Assembly: GCF_026213295.1 (NCBI RefSeq) | Contig: NC_079412.1 | Location: 14,125,792-14,189,791, forward strand | Reading direction: 5' to 3' | Origin: Gadus chalcogrammus | Lineage: Eukaryota; Chordata; Actinopteri; Gadiformes; Gadidae | DNA: 64,000 nucleotides | Part shown: positions 21,614 to 32,144 of the stretch, one piece after another | How positions within the stretch are numbered: the stretch's first letter is position 1 | Layout of the letters: each line of letters begins with the position of its first letter | Made by a program: the position numbers and the translations under genes | Notes under the pieces: generated by a model | The model's input: only the letters and a program-made list of their open reading frames with translations | Database searches by the model: none | What the model was told of the DNA's origin: nothing

Positions 21614-21908
21614 GGTTACTGTTATGGCGAAACGAAAGTCATAGACACACTACATTTAAAAAGAAACCAAGAAAGTCAAAGTAACCGTTTTCTTAAAGAA
21701 TACAAAAAAGTAGTCCCTCCTGGCTGCCGCTATGCATCGACGGTCGCTACGCAACACACTTTAGCGTCCCTCCGAGAGAAGGCTCCGATAGAGCGGTTCG
21801 CCGGCAATTTATCCTATGGAGCAGTTCACTCGCCGTGTGCCTAAGCTTTCGTTAGTCTCTCCATCGCCTTGCTCACTCCCGGAGTAACAAAATTTACACC
21901 CTCTCCAT

Positions 21909-23436
21909 CAGTGGCGTGCACAGACATTTTGGGGGGCAGGTGCTCAGTGAAAAATAAGGGCACTTTGTGCCGTGTTACGTCCCCTAAGTGGGCTAGGGGG
22001 TAAGGGGAGTAACATAGTACCATGTCAAAAACAGTAGGAGTCATGTCGTCCAAGTTAAGGGTGTTTATTGCCAAACTCAAGCGCTTGTCTTCAGGGAGAT
22101 CCACGGGCAAAAACAACAAACAAAAGCCTATCCCTGACTAGAAACAAAAGACAACATTCTAAATGAAAGAAAAGTACATGTTCTAATCCTCCCTGGCAAC
22201 ACAGAACCAGGAGAAAAGTGGGAACAAACATAATGGCAGGCTTCCTGGCTCAACACAAAACAAAGACTAAAGAGCTGCTAAACAGTTGACGGGACAGGGA
22301 TACCGGGCAGCAGGCGACAGCAGGCAACAGCAGACAGCGGCAGGTCTCCAGGTGTGCAGTCTAGAGGTGGGGCTGAAGGGGTGGAGCCGAGGGTCTCGAG
22401 CTAAAGGCAGCATACACAAAATCACATTAGAACACATGGGAATGAAACATGCAGCATGGGGAACTGCCGGCTGCCATATTATAGCAGTGTGAGATATTTT
22501 TTTTTAAAGCCTCATTTTGAAGTGAAGAGTGATCATTATCACTTTCTAAAGCAGCAACCTCCTCGGTGCCATGTCTTTAAAGATGTTGATGACCTCACTA
22601 TGATTGATATATAGCAAGCAGGAGAAGGTCAGAGAGCCGTTCTTCTCCACACAGACTTCTTAGTTTAGTTTTGATCATTTTCAGCTTTGAAAATGATCTC
22701 TCCACAGAAGCATTTGTCACTGGCAATGTTGCATCGATTTTTATCATCTTCACAATAGCAGGAAAGATGAGCTGGCCACTGTTTTCCCTCAGTATGGCAA
22801 AGATTTCTTTGAGGTCCTTTGCAGGAAAGCTGGAGTGGAACACCTTTAGTTCTGTCTTTAGCTGGTCCTCGTCTTCTCCATAGAGATCACAGAGGATGCG
22901 GACAGCTTCCTTGGCTTCTGAGTTTGGCGTGCTTACCCAGTTGGCATGTACCGTTAAGGGGTGGAAGGACTGAATGATTCTAGCAGTGGGACTTCCAGTG
23001 TTGAATCTCCTGTTTAGCTCCTCAGTCACAGTATCCAGAAAGGAGGATTAGGGTGCAAACAATACACTCTAGACAAAATTAATTTATGTGTTACATCGCT
23101 GGTTGGGCAGGGCAGGGGAGTAGGTGTGTGTGGGCAGCAGCTGTGATGTGCTGCTGCAACCGTTTGTGTCCGCTCTGCGCGTTCACGTTGACAAAGGAAG
23201 AGACGTGTGTGCGAGGAAGGGGGGGGGGGGGATATATTTTGGGGCATTATTATCACACGTTTTTAATTGTCAAGCCTTTATATATGATAATGTTGGCATG
23301 GGCCACATGCACTGTTTAAAAAAAAATAAAAAATATTTCTGATTATTTTATTTTTTTCAAAAGGGCACTTGATTGGGCCAGGGGGAAAAGGACAGGTGCT
23401 ATAGCACCGCCTTGGGTCTACCAGTGCACGCCACTG
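21909..23436. mobile_element. Non-autonomous hAT DNA transposon with intact ends
   Basis: The element begins with CAGTGGCGTGCAC and ends with GTGCACGCCACTG, a perfect 13-base terminal inverted repeat in the hAT style. It is flanked on both sides by the same eight bases, CTCTCCAT (21901-21908 and 23437-23444), the target duplication expected of hAT. A decameric AAGGGCACTT motif lies near both ends. Inside, only the C-terminal part of a transposase remains, so it cannot move by itself. Confidence 0.9.
22598..23029 (-). pseudogene. hAT transposase C-terminal fragment (dimerisation domain)
   Basis: About 143 codons on the minus strand inside the hAT element encode a hAT dimerisation region, with ILRENSGQLIFPAIVKMIKI and the family hallmark LPVTNASVERSFSKLKMIKT followed by LSDLLLLAIYQS. 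The zinc finger and the catalytic domain of a full transposase (600 or more residues) are missing, so this is a deletion remnant and not a working gene. It resembles the ZMYM1-like/TTF-type hAT group. Confidence 0.8.
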
Positions 23437-23884
23437 CTCTCCATCATCCAACATATGTTTTACTTTGTAACTGTTTCTACTTCCAGGTGCGGAGTGATAT
23501 GCAAACTTTCACAAAATGATCGGGCGTCATAGCAGTTATGTATACGCTCATTATACAACAGTTGGGAACCAATCAGATCGCTGGATTTAGGTCCCCCGTT
23601 GTATGATATACTATTATATATAGAACGTTATAAGACGCCGAGAATTGGCGCGCTGCCAGCCGCTGTCACCGAGTGTGAGGAGAGTTGACGGAGAAGATGG
23701 CGGTTGACCTATATTTCAAAGTTAATACCGTTTATACCGGTAATACCGGTGTTGACACGAGCGTATTACTCGGTATGAAAATGTCCACACCGCGGCAACC
23801 CTACTGGATATTTAGAAATAAGGCATCCCCTGTATTTTTCTTAGCCCTCCCCAGTATCCAATCCTACCCTATAAACTCATACTC

Positions 23885-24204
23885 TGAGCTGGGTTCTGGT
23901 TCTTGGTGTTTAACATGGAAAACCCTAGGCTGGGTTCTGGTTCTGGGTGTTTTAACACGGAAAACTTCGCGCTAGGTTCTGGGTGTTTGAAACTGAACAC
24001 TCAGGGCTGGGTTCTGGTTCTGGTTCTAGTTCTGGGTGTTATAACACGGAACCCTCAGGGCTGGGTTCTGGTTCTGGTGTTTTAACAATGAATCCCCCAG
24101 ACTGGCTTCTGGTTATTGGTGTATAACACCGAACAACCCGGATTGGGTTCTGGTTCTGGATGTTTAACACGGAACACCCCGGGCTGGGTTCTGGTTCTGG
24201 CCCG
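23885..24204. repeat. 41-bp minisatellite, about eight units
   Basis: Units beginning GCTGGGTTCTGG, or a close variant, start at 23888, 23929, 23971, 24006, 24060, 24101, 24142 and 24183. Four of the seven intervals are exactly 41 bases. A shared core reads GGTTCTGGGTGTTTAACACGG with variation. The unit is not a multiple of three, so open frames across it are incidental. Confidence 0.85.
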
Positions 24205-25246
24205 GGCCTGTCAAACCAACTAGCGTTAGCTAGCATCGAAGCTAATCGTGTTTTGTGTTGTTTTAGTGACGAGTATCTAATGTATGGTTCTTTCAATGCT
24301 ACTAACGACAATTGTACAACCCGTTGTCCATCCGAATTTAATAAAGGAACTGACGCTAGTTTTAAAGAACTAAATAGTTACGACTAAGTATGTAATATAA
24401 CAGTTTGAAGTTGCTGTGTCCGCCTTTCTCCTCTTCCTGACCGACGAGAAGCTCCGCCCACTACACAGTACACACTACGCATGCGCGCCTTAGGCAGCCA
24501 GTAAAGTTCAGGCAAATTGTAAAATGGAACTTTATTTTTGGTTCAGAGTGGTATAATACAGGGTGGTCAGCCGTCATCTAAATGTCACAATATTCAGTAT
24601 TTTGTCAGGGAACAGTGAAGTATAAAATATATCTTAAAAAAAGGTGTCTAACCCAATGTATGCATTAGTCAAGCAATTACTGTATTTAAGTCCTTTAAAG
24701 AACAAATAACACTTTTTAGAGTACATAACATAACTAACTGTCATGTTGAAATATGGGTTACAATGGCATACATTCAGTTTATATGTTTAAAGCTATTTTT
24801 CAAGACTTCTTAAACCTGATTTGAATCTTTAAGTTGTGCCATAGTTAATCCTCTAACGTCTACATACTCCAGGTGTTATATCCACATGATTAAGTCCATT
24901 GATATCGAGCCAACCTAAATAAATCATAGCAGCAAACGGAGAGTGTGTCTATTTGTAGAACTAGGTCCCTTGAGGAAAGAGCTGGCCAGTACAGCTCAAA
25001 ATATTCTGTAAGCAACAAGAATAGCTTTTCCCTCTAAATTCCCTCGAGTGCCTTCTTACATATCAGGTATCCTCATTATTTCCCTTAAGTAACGAGAAAA
25101 TTGAACACTTCAGTCCGCATTAGCTGACAAAGTCAGAGGTGCCAGAGCTAGTGTAAAGCTGTGTCTACTAGTTTGGTATACAATGAGGTAAAGCGGCCCT
25201 GATTGGCTGTGCAAGATGTTATAAGGTCATCCAGCCGGCGTGAGGT
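24205..25246. other. Intergenic and 3'UTR of the USP21-like gene
   Basis: The right part should be the 3'UTR of the leftward deubiquitinase gene. An AATAAA overlaps its stop codon region (25246-25251) and another lies at 24532-24537 on the minus strand. No other gene is visible. Confidence 0.5.
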
Positions 25247-27131
25247 TTATTTCCTTAAAGTGGAATTGCTGTTAGTGCGCTGGTAGAAGAGCACATAGGC
25301 TTGGTTTGTCTGGAGCTGGTTCTCCGAGACTGGAGTCACACTGCCAGGGGCGGGAGGAAGAGACAGGAAGACAGGAAGAGACAGGAGGTGGGAGAACCGG
25401 AGAAGAACACAATTAGAAAGGCCTGAGCTAAAAGGTCACAGATTTTAGTTTCATCAATCAATCAATCCATTTCATGATCAAGAAATATTATTATCGAATA
25501 ATGTGTTGCTTTTGTTTCCAGTATTGAATACCAGACATTGCATTGTTCGTAAGTGGGGATATAGTGGGGATATGTCACCTGGAGTCATTGTAGAAGCACC
25601 ATCCATTGTCCTCCCGACAACAAGCCGTGTAATGGCCCATGTTCACGGTCCCAGAGTGGTTACATACGGCATACAGGTCATACAACACTGCACCTGCAAG
25701 AGGACACAGATTCTCTTATAGACGTTTGCACAGTGGAGAACCACATACATTCAACGAATCACCGTAAAGCAAGCAAAAACAAACAGGGAAGACAGACTAG
25801 TCGCACAGGATGGGAATGGATGTAGAAGTGTTTGTTACCACAGTCAACAGGTCCATAGGGTCCAAGGTCGAGGTTGAGTAGTGGGAATGACACACACACT
25901 GTGCTTTTACTGATGGACCAGCGGGACATGGTGAAACGGTTCAGGTCTGATGCAAGGTATTAAGGTTTTTATCATATTTCAAGATGGACATCCATCAATA
26001 TCTACATCCACATTAATATCGGCACCTAAACAAATTATTGTGTCCTGCATATTTTACAGGAAAAGTCCATAGCATTCAAATCAGACAGAAGGAAGGAATG
26101 GAATGGTTGTCATGGATACGGATAACGATGACCTGAGGGAACCTCTGTATGGAAAGCCTTTTGGTGCTCTGTGTTCGCCTGGTACACCGCTCACACATCT
26201 TAGAGACACACATACAGCCACACACAGGGACACAGACACCAAGACAAAGACATTGTGAAAAGCACACACATGAATCCGCAAAATACATTAAAATGACACG
26301 GAAGTTGATGATGGGGGCTGATGATGCTGCTGCTGCTGACAATGCATATAATCATAATTATAAATAAACACTAAATGTACTTCTCCTAGGTCTAACAGCA
26401 TAAAAAACAACCCTTTTCTCCCTCAAGTGACTGGCGTTCCGTTCTGTGTCCGTATATGACTACTTTAGTATGGCCCACCTTGTGTCTGCTGACGACCTAC
26501 CGGTGCGTTCTCCTTGTCCAGCTTCTCCTCCTGAGAGAAGAGGTCCAGACACTCCCTGAGCGTCACCCCGCCGGTGGAGCCCCTCTTGGGCATGGGGAGG
26601 GACAGGTCACAGAAGACGTCGAACGTGTTGGAGTGGTGGGAACACACGGAGCAGTGGAGGGAGCTGCGCAGCTGGCCAGAGAACAGGTCTGATAGGACCG
26701 TGGGAGAGAGAGGATGATGAGAGGGGAGAGAATCATTGATGATCGTGGTTGTGATTGGGATCGGGGAGAAGGGTAAGAGGAGCAGCAGCCGTAATGGCTT
26801 GTTAACTGACCCACTATTTTACTGTCATCTCGCTCCAAGTGTTTCTTCCACATCGCCGCGGCCTCTTCTGAGATTCTGAGAGGTGGCAAATGGTGGGGGT
26901 GTTAGCGCTGGTGTAAAGGTGAGGAAAAATCTTAAAAAAAATCCATGGAGTTCAGTAAATAAATACTGGATGCTAACCTGAATTTGGCATATTTTTGTAC
27001 AGGCTCCTTGCCTGTTCGTCGCACACACACACGTCTGTTGACCTCAGTGTGTAGTCTGTCCAATAGGAACCGCAGGAACTCCTGGGCGTCCTGCTGACTG
27101 GAAACATTAAAGGTCAGACAGAGAGTGGGGG

Positions 27132-27203
<72 letters not shown>

Positions 27204-28604
27204 TGTTGATTTTGATGATGTCACTCTAAGAGCAACACCATGGATGGATGTTTTTATATTTGACCTTTTACTAAACACAATGTGTGACGCTCATGCAGAA
27301 GAGAACACCTGGACCTCTGCATGATGTCCAACAAACTACTCCCTGGGGACCGAGTGTAATCCTTACCTGTAGCCGCTAAAGTAAGGCACTGTTTCTTTGA
27401 AGATCGAGTAAAACTGTCGTGGATTGACCTCTGTGTCCTCCCCGTCCACGTCCCAAAGGCCCGCCAGCACCCGAGAGAACGCTGAGAGAGGAGGAGGGCG
27501 ATCAACATGAAGATCATGGCAATCAAGCAGAGAAGAATGGCGTTTGGAGCCAAATAGGAGCATGGTTGTAAGGATGGCTTGGTGCGTGGACAGCGTACCT
27601 TCCATGAGTTTAGCCTCTTCCTTGGAGCTCTTCTCCTGTCTGAACGTCTTGAGGAGGCAGTAGTCCCTCAAGCCGGGCGTGTGAGACAAGCACTGGACCA
27701 CTGCATTCAGGAAACACTAGCACCCCGGGGACAATGGAGACAGGGAATATTTTTTTTTTTTGGGTCACGTGCACTTAAATAAAGAACTTGAAAAACTCTG
27801 GTAAAATGTAGTTGCTTTAGGAACTTACAGTGTTTCCTACATTCCTAAGGCCAACTCTTCCACTCCCCAAGTTTAGCTGCTCTTTCTGTAAGCGAGGCAA
27901 GAGAAGGAGAGGCTAATGTTATACCATTGCTATCAACAGTATTCAACTATCACCGTCACTAGAGTTTGTGAATAAAAAGCAAAAGATAGCATAAATAGCA
28001 TTGAGAGGAGCAGGTCAATTCACGGGGTAAACTTTCCCTTAGTTTGTACCTGACCTTTTTGTCCGTACAACATGTCCATTTCAGAAGGTTTGTGTGTGTG
28101 TGTTTGTGTGTGTGTGTATGCATGTGTGTGTGCGTGTGTGTGTGTGTACACAACGCTGGGCGGGACAGATTTAGCCTACTAATCTAATTAGCATAGCCTA
28201 GCCAGGGAAGCTAAAAGAAGGTCAATGCTGGAGGAGTCATCCTATTAAGACAACATGCACGCAGCGCTAAACATGTGTTTGTATGTGTGTGTAACTCATT
28301 TCCTTTTCTATGTATACGTTTCTCTATCAGAATCATGGACCATGTGTAAGAGAAGCCAAAAAAAACAATATCCAACCAGAGGTGACGTTCTCATGTGCCC
28401 GCCTACTTATGATGTTGTTCTCATGTCAATCACGCTCCTCGAACCCACCTCATTATCTGTGACCAGGAGCAGGCCCATGAGCGAGGTGTAGAGGACCGAC
28501 TGAGAGATGTCAGCCGTCTCCCTCTGGAGGCCATTCTGGGATATCAGGGTCTGGCATAGGGCTTGGCACGAGCCCTCCACGTTGCCCCCACTGGCCCCCG
28601 GCAT
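25247..28604 (-). CDS. usp21: USP21-like ubiquitin-specific protease
   Basis: This is a cysteine deubiquitinase of the USP2/USP21 group. Eleven exons join in phase: 28449-28604, 27829-27885, 27599-27716, 27367-27481, 26978-27097, 26811-26875, 26501-26688, 26120-26198, 25839-25946, 25579-25693 and 25247-25340. From the ATG at 28604 they give 404 residues. The Cys box is GLRNVGNTCFLNAVVQCL (catalytic Cys72), then SQQDAQEFLRFLLDRL, two zinc-binding CxxC pairs (LHCSVC and CERC), and the His box VNMGHYTACC (His356) with YNDSS (Asp372). ENAP before CERC and SENQ near the end resemble USP21 more than USP2. The frame stays open upstream of 28604 to an acceptor-like TAG near 28632, so the N-terminus may be longer. 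USP21 acts on ubiquitinated histone H2A and signalling proteins in other animals; its role here is inferred. Confidence 0.85.
27133..27201. repeat. (GA)n microsatellite next to a USP21-like splice acceptor
   Basis: About 34 GA units lie in the intron just upstream (sense strand) of exon 26978-27097. In the transcript it reads (CU)n and ends about 35 bases before the acceptor, so it extends the polypyrimidine tract. Confidence 0.9.
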
Positions 28605-29943
28605 TTCTGCTTCAGTACCTTCAACACAGTCTACCGAGGAACAGATACATGACAACGAGGCCCTTGATGGTTGAACTCCTTCCACTTCGTCTCCTTACGG
28701 CCAGGGTCACGGTAAGGCAGGGCAAGACACAGGGTGTGTGTCACATGACCAGCCTGCAGGAAAGAGTGTCTTGATTTCAACAAACAACAGTTGGGGAGTC
28801 ATCTATACTCCTGTTCTTTCCCGGCAAGGTGATAAGACTGGGAAGATTATTTATAGCAGAGTGAGGAAGAGCGGGCTGTAAGCCACGGCGGTGTAGAATG
28901 ATGCACACATGCTCCCTGGATGTAAATCCCCTCAACTTTCCAATGCATCCCCATCTGCGTTGGGTACTCTGCTCTCCGTCGTGATAACATGTGCCTCTCC
29001 GGAAGGTCACCCGGCTGTCTGACGTCTTCACTACACAATCTCTCTAGCCATGAACATTGAAGCATCGTTACAAAGCAACTACACAAAACGCTTTGAGTAA
29101 GCGCTACCCCTGACCTGTGCTGTCCTACACAGAACGGGTCTATTGCATAACAGAGCACAGCACAGACTGCTGTTTTAGGAAGCCCCTTAGATAGATGCAT
29201 CCTTGTTGCAGCAAAACATGTGCCAAATATGCACTTCAATCCAAATAAAGAGTTTTGTAAATCGTACACAAACCCTGTACGAATATTGTAGCATTAGCCC
29301 GGCCGAAGAGAAGTGCTTGCACCTACCCGATCAGTTGCTGGTCACTCTATCTGTGGACAAACTGTCCCTCCGCTCTGTTCCCATCACCTGCTGAGCTGTT
29401 AAAAATGCATAAGGGACCGTCTACAGTTTCCGTAGGTTAGCTCCCTGGGTCTACCTCCCCTATGCCCCCTGCCAATTGGATGGAAGACATGGGGAGGGAC
29501 AGAGAGACAGAGAGTGAGAGTGAGAGAGAGACAGAGAGTGAGAGAGCGAGAGAGAGAGACAGACAGCAAGAGAGAGAGAGAGAGATAATCTGCACTAATC
29601 TGTTCTATGTAAATCTCGCTACGTCTACTTAGGCCAAACAAAGTACACCAACCAAAGGAGGGCCTCTTAAAGCATCCGTTTATTTAAAAAATATATGACA
29701 CAAAACTTAAAGACATGTACACAAGTACCTTTTGCAAAGTTTGTAACATGAGTTTCACAGCATAAAATACATTAAAGGAAAACATTGGTTGTCTCTCATA
29801 GTGGGTGTAACTCGAACGCTTTTTAAAAAATATTTTACAAATATCACTGCTAAAAATATTATTGCATATCCTTTCACTGCTTACCCATGTATGCATTACA
29901 TACACTCAGACACACAGCATCACTTTCATATGAGATGCATCTG
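28605..29943. other. Gap between RhoGEF stop and deubiquitinase start
   Basis: The right end (29679-29943) is the RhoGEF 3'UTR, with AATAAA on the minus strand at 29679-29684. Near 29322 a minus-strand CGG|GTAGGT donor and an upstream short reading frame suggest a possible noncoding first exon of the deubiquitinase gene. A GA-rich tract lies at 29498-29585. No other gene is seen. Confidence 0.4.
29679..29684 (-). promoter_or_regulatory. Polyadenylation signal AATAAA for the RhoGEF gene
   Basis: The minus strand reads AATAAA 260 bases after the RhoGEF stop codon. Confidence 0.45.
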
Positions 29944-31997
29944 TCAGTGCGTGGCGTGGTGGGTCATCTCTGTAGCTGGGTTGAGGCTGAGTTCAGCTAA
30001 GTTATTGAGGGTGGGGTCAGGGGGCGGACTCTGCAGATTCTGACTGGTCAGGGAACCCCTGTCCCGCGATTGGACGATGGCCTGGCGCAGACAGGTGATC
30101 CACTGCTGCTTGTTGAAGGAGTCGTTGGCCTGCAGGCTGTGGGACTGGGCTTTGGCGCGGCCCCTGCTACTCACGCGGAAGCAGTTCCTCACTGTGTGTG
30201 AGAGATGGAGAAAGTTACAGACATGGAAGTGGAAGGTGGCATTTGGTCGCCTTAGGTGTACAATACCGTGACCTACGGGTATTGTATTGTATTGTTCAGA
30301 TACGGCATATCTGTTAGCTGTTAAGCCTTAACAGCTAACTGTGGGTGTGTCTCTTAAGGCTTAACAGCTAGCTGTTAACCATTAACAGCTAGCTGTTAAC
30401 CCTTAACAGCTAACAGAACATAATATATACCAATTTGTCATTTAAACCATAGTATTATTCCACAGTTAGTATTTACTTGTATGATAAACCAAAGTACATC
30501 ATTTTCTACATTATCCTTGTACATAATAATTTGTCCTCACAATTTTCTAAATGTCATGAAGGAGGAAGGAAGCCACTTGCTCAAGGTAGCAAAGTGGCTT
30601 AGAGTACAGAACCCCACTGTCGGTAGAGTGAGAGACGGTGGGATCCGACCCCTCAAATCCTACCGACTGAGTGGAACACCCAAACCTCAAGGAGAGCCCC
30701 ACCACCCTGCCCCGCCCCGCCCCGCCCCCCCCCCCCACGACTCTGACCTTTGTCGTTGCCTCCGGTGAAGGCGGTACGGAAGGTGCCCCCCCCGCCGGCT
30801 TCTGAGTCTGGGATGTCCTCCAGGTTGAGCAGGGCGTTGGGGAAGGGCTGGCGGTACACCTGGTAGAGGTGGCCCCCGTCCCGGTCCTCCCCAAGCCGGG
30901 TCAGCACCAAGGCCAGCTCGAACAGGAACACATGGAGCCGCTAAGGGGCAGATTGCGGGACGGAGACGAAGGCACATGGAAGGAAAGCAAGAAAACACTG
31001 ACCATTTGGCTTGGGTACCGCAGAAGACACATTCTGGCTCTTGAGGGAAACGAGATGTCAGGCTAGTTTTAGGTTCTTAATATTGGTTGAGATGTCTAAA
31101 CATTCAGGCATCAAACCCGAAGCAACCTCGCAAATAGTCCCCTATTTAGTTGCACTAAGATTATTGGACAATTTGCGTGTTCTCCTTGAATATGGATGAG
31201 GGATATAATTGATACAAAGAATGAAAAGGGGGCAGAAGTAGCAGTACCTGTCCCTTGCTGTTCTTGAGTTCTCCTTGGCAGTAGAGGAAGCGGGAGAGCT
31301 GTATCTCTGGTATTCTCTGGGACTCCTCCATGTAGGCCAGACCCCGTCTGTAGAACTGACACTCTGCCTCCCCCGTCTTCTTGTTCACCTCTTCCACGAT
31401 GCTCAGAATCAGCTCCAACTGAACGGCCCCCGGAGAAAAAACAGGATTTAAGTGTTTTGGCCGGCTTAAAGAATGACGTCCAGGGATCTGTGGATGTTTC
31501 AATGGAATGGTTTGTAGTCATTTAGCAGTTGACTTATCCATGTTGGTTTTACTTTCGATTTCATCAATCGGGATGAGGCTTTTTCTTAAATGAAGCCTGC
31601 AGGTTGACTGCCGATACTGGGAGTTGAACCACAAAAACAGTTTTTGACTGGGAATCCAACACACCCTAGCAACTAGACTATCCATCCCCCCTGAGAACCA
31701 CTCACAGCGTCAGGTAGAATGTCTTCATCAGGGTGCTCCGGTGGAGTGCACTTCTGGATCTCTTTGAGCAGTAGCGGGTATTTGACCAATCGGCTCCGGG
31801 GGAGATCCAGGAAGTTCCACAGGTCCAGCTTCCTGCTGAAGGGGGACTCCTGGCAGAGAAGCAGGAAGCGCTCCACAGCTTTGTCCTGCTTCTTCAGGTC
31901 CAGCAGGGCCTTGGCCCCGACTTGGTTGCAGCAGTAGGTGATGTAGGCCTCAAGGCAGGGGAACTTCCAGGGGGCCATTCAGAAAGAGAAAATATAC

Positions 31998-32080
<83 letters not shown>

Positions 32081-32112
32081 TATATATATATAGAGAGGGA
32101 GAGGGAGAGGGA

Positions 32113-32144
<32 letters not shown>

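Noticed and set aside
31999..32080. Regular tandem repeats that might suggest a CRISPR-like array
   Set aside because: The unit is only four bases (ACAG) without spacers, and the genome is vertebrate.
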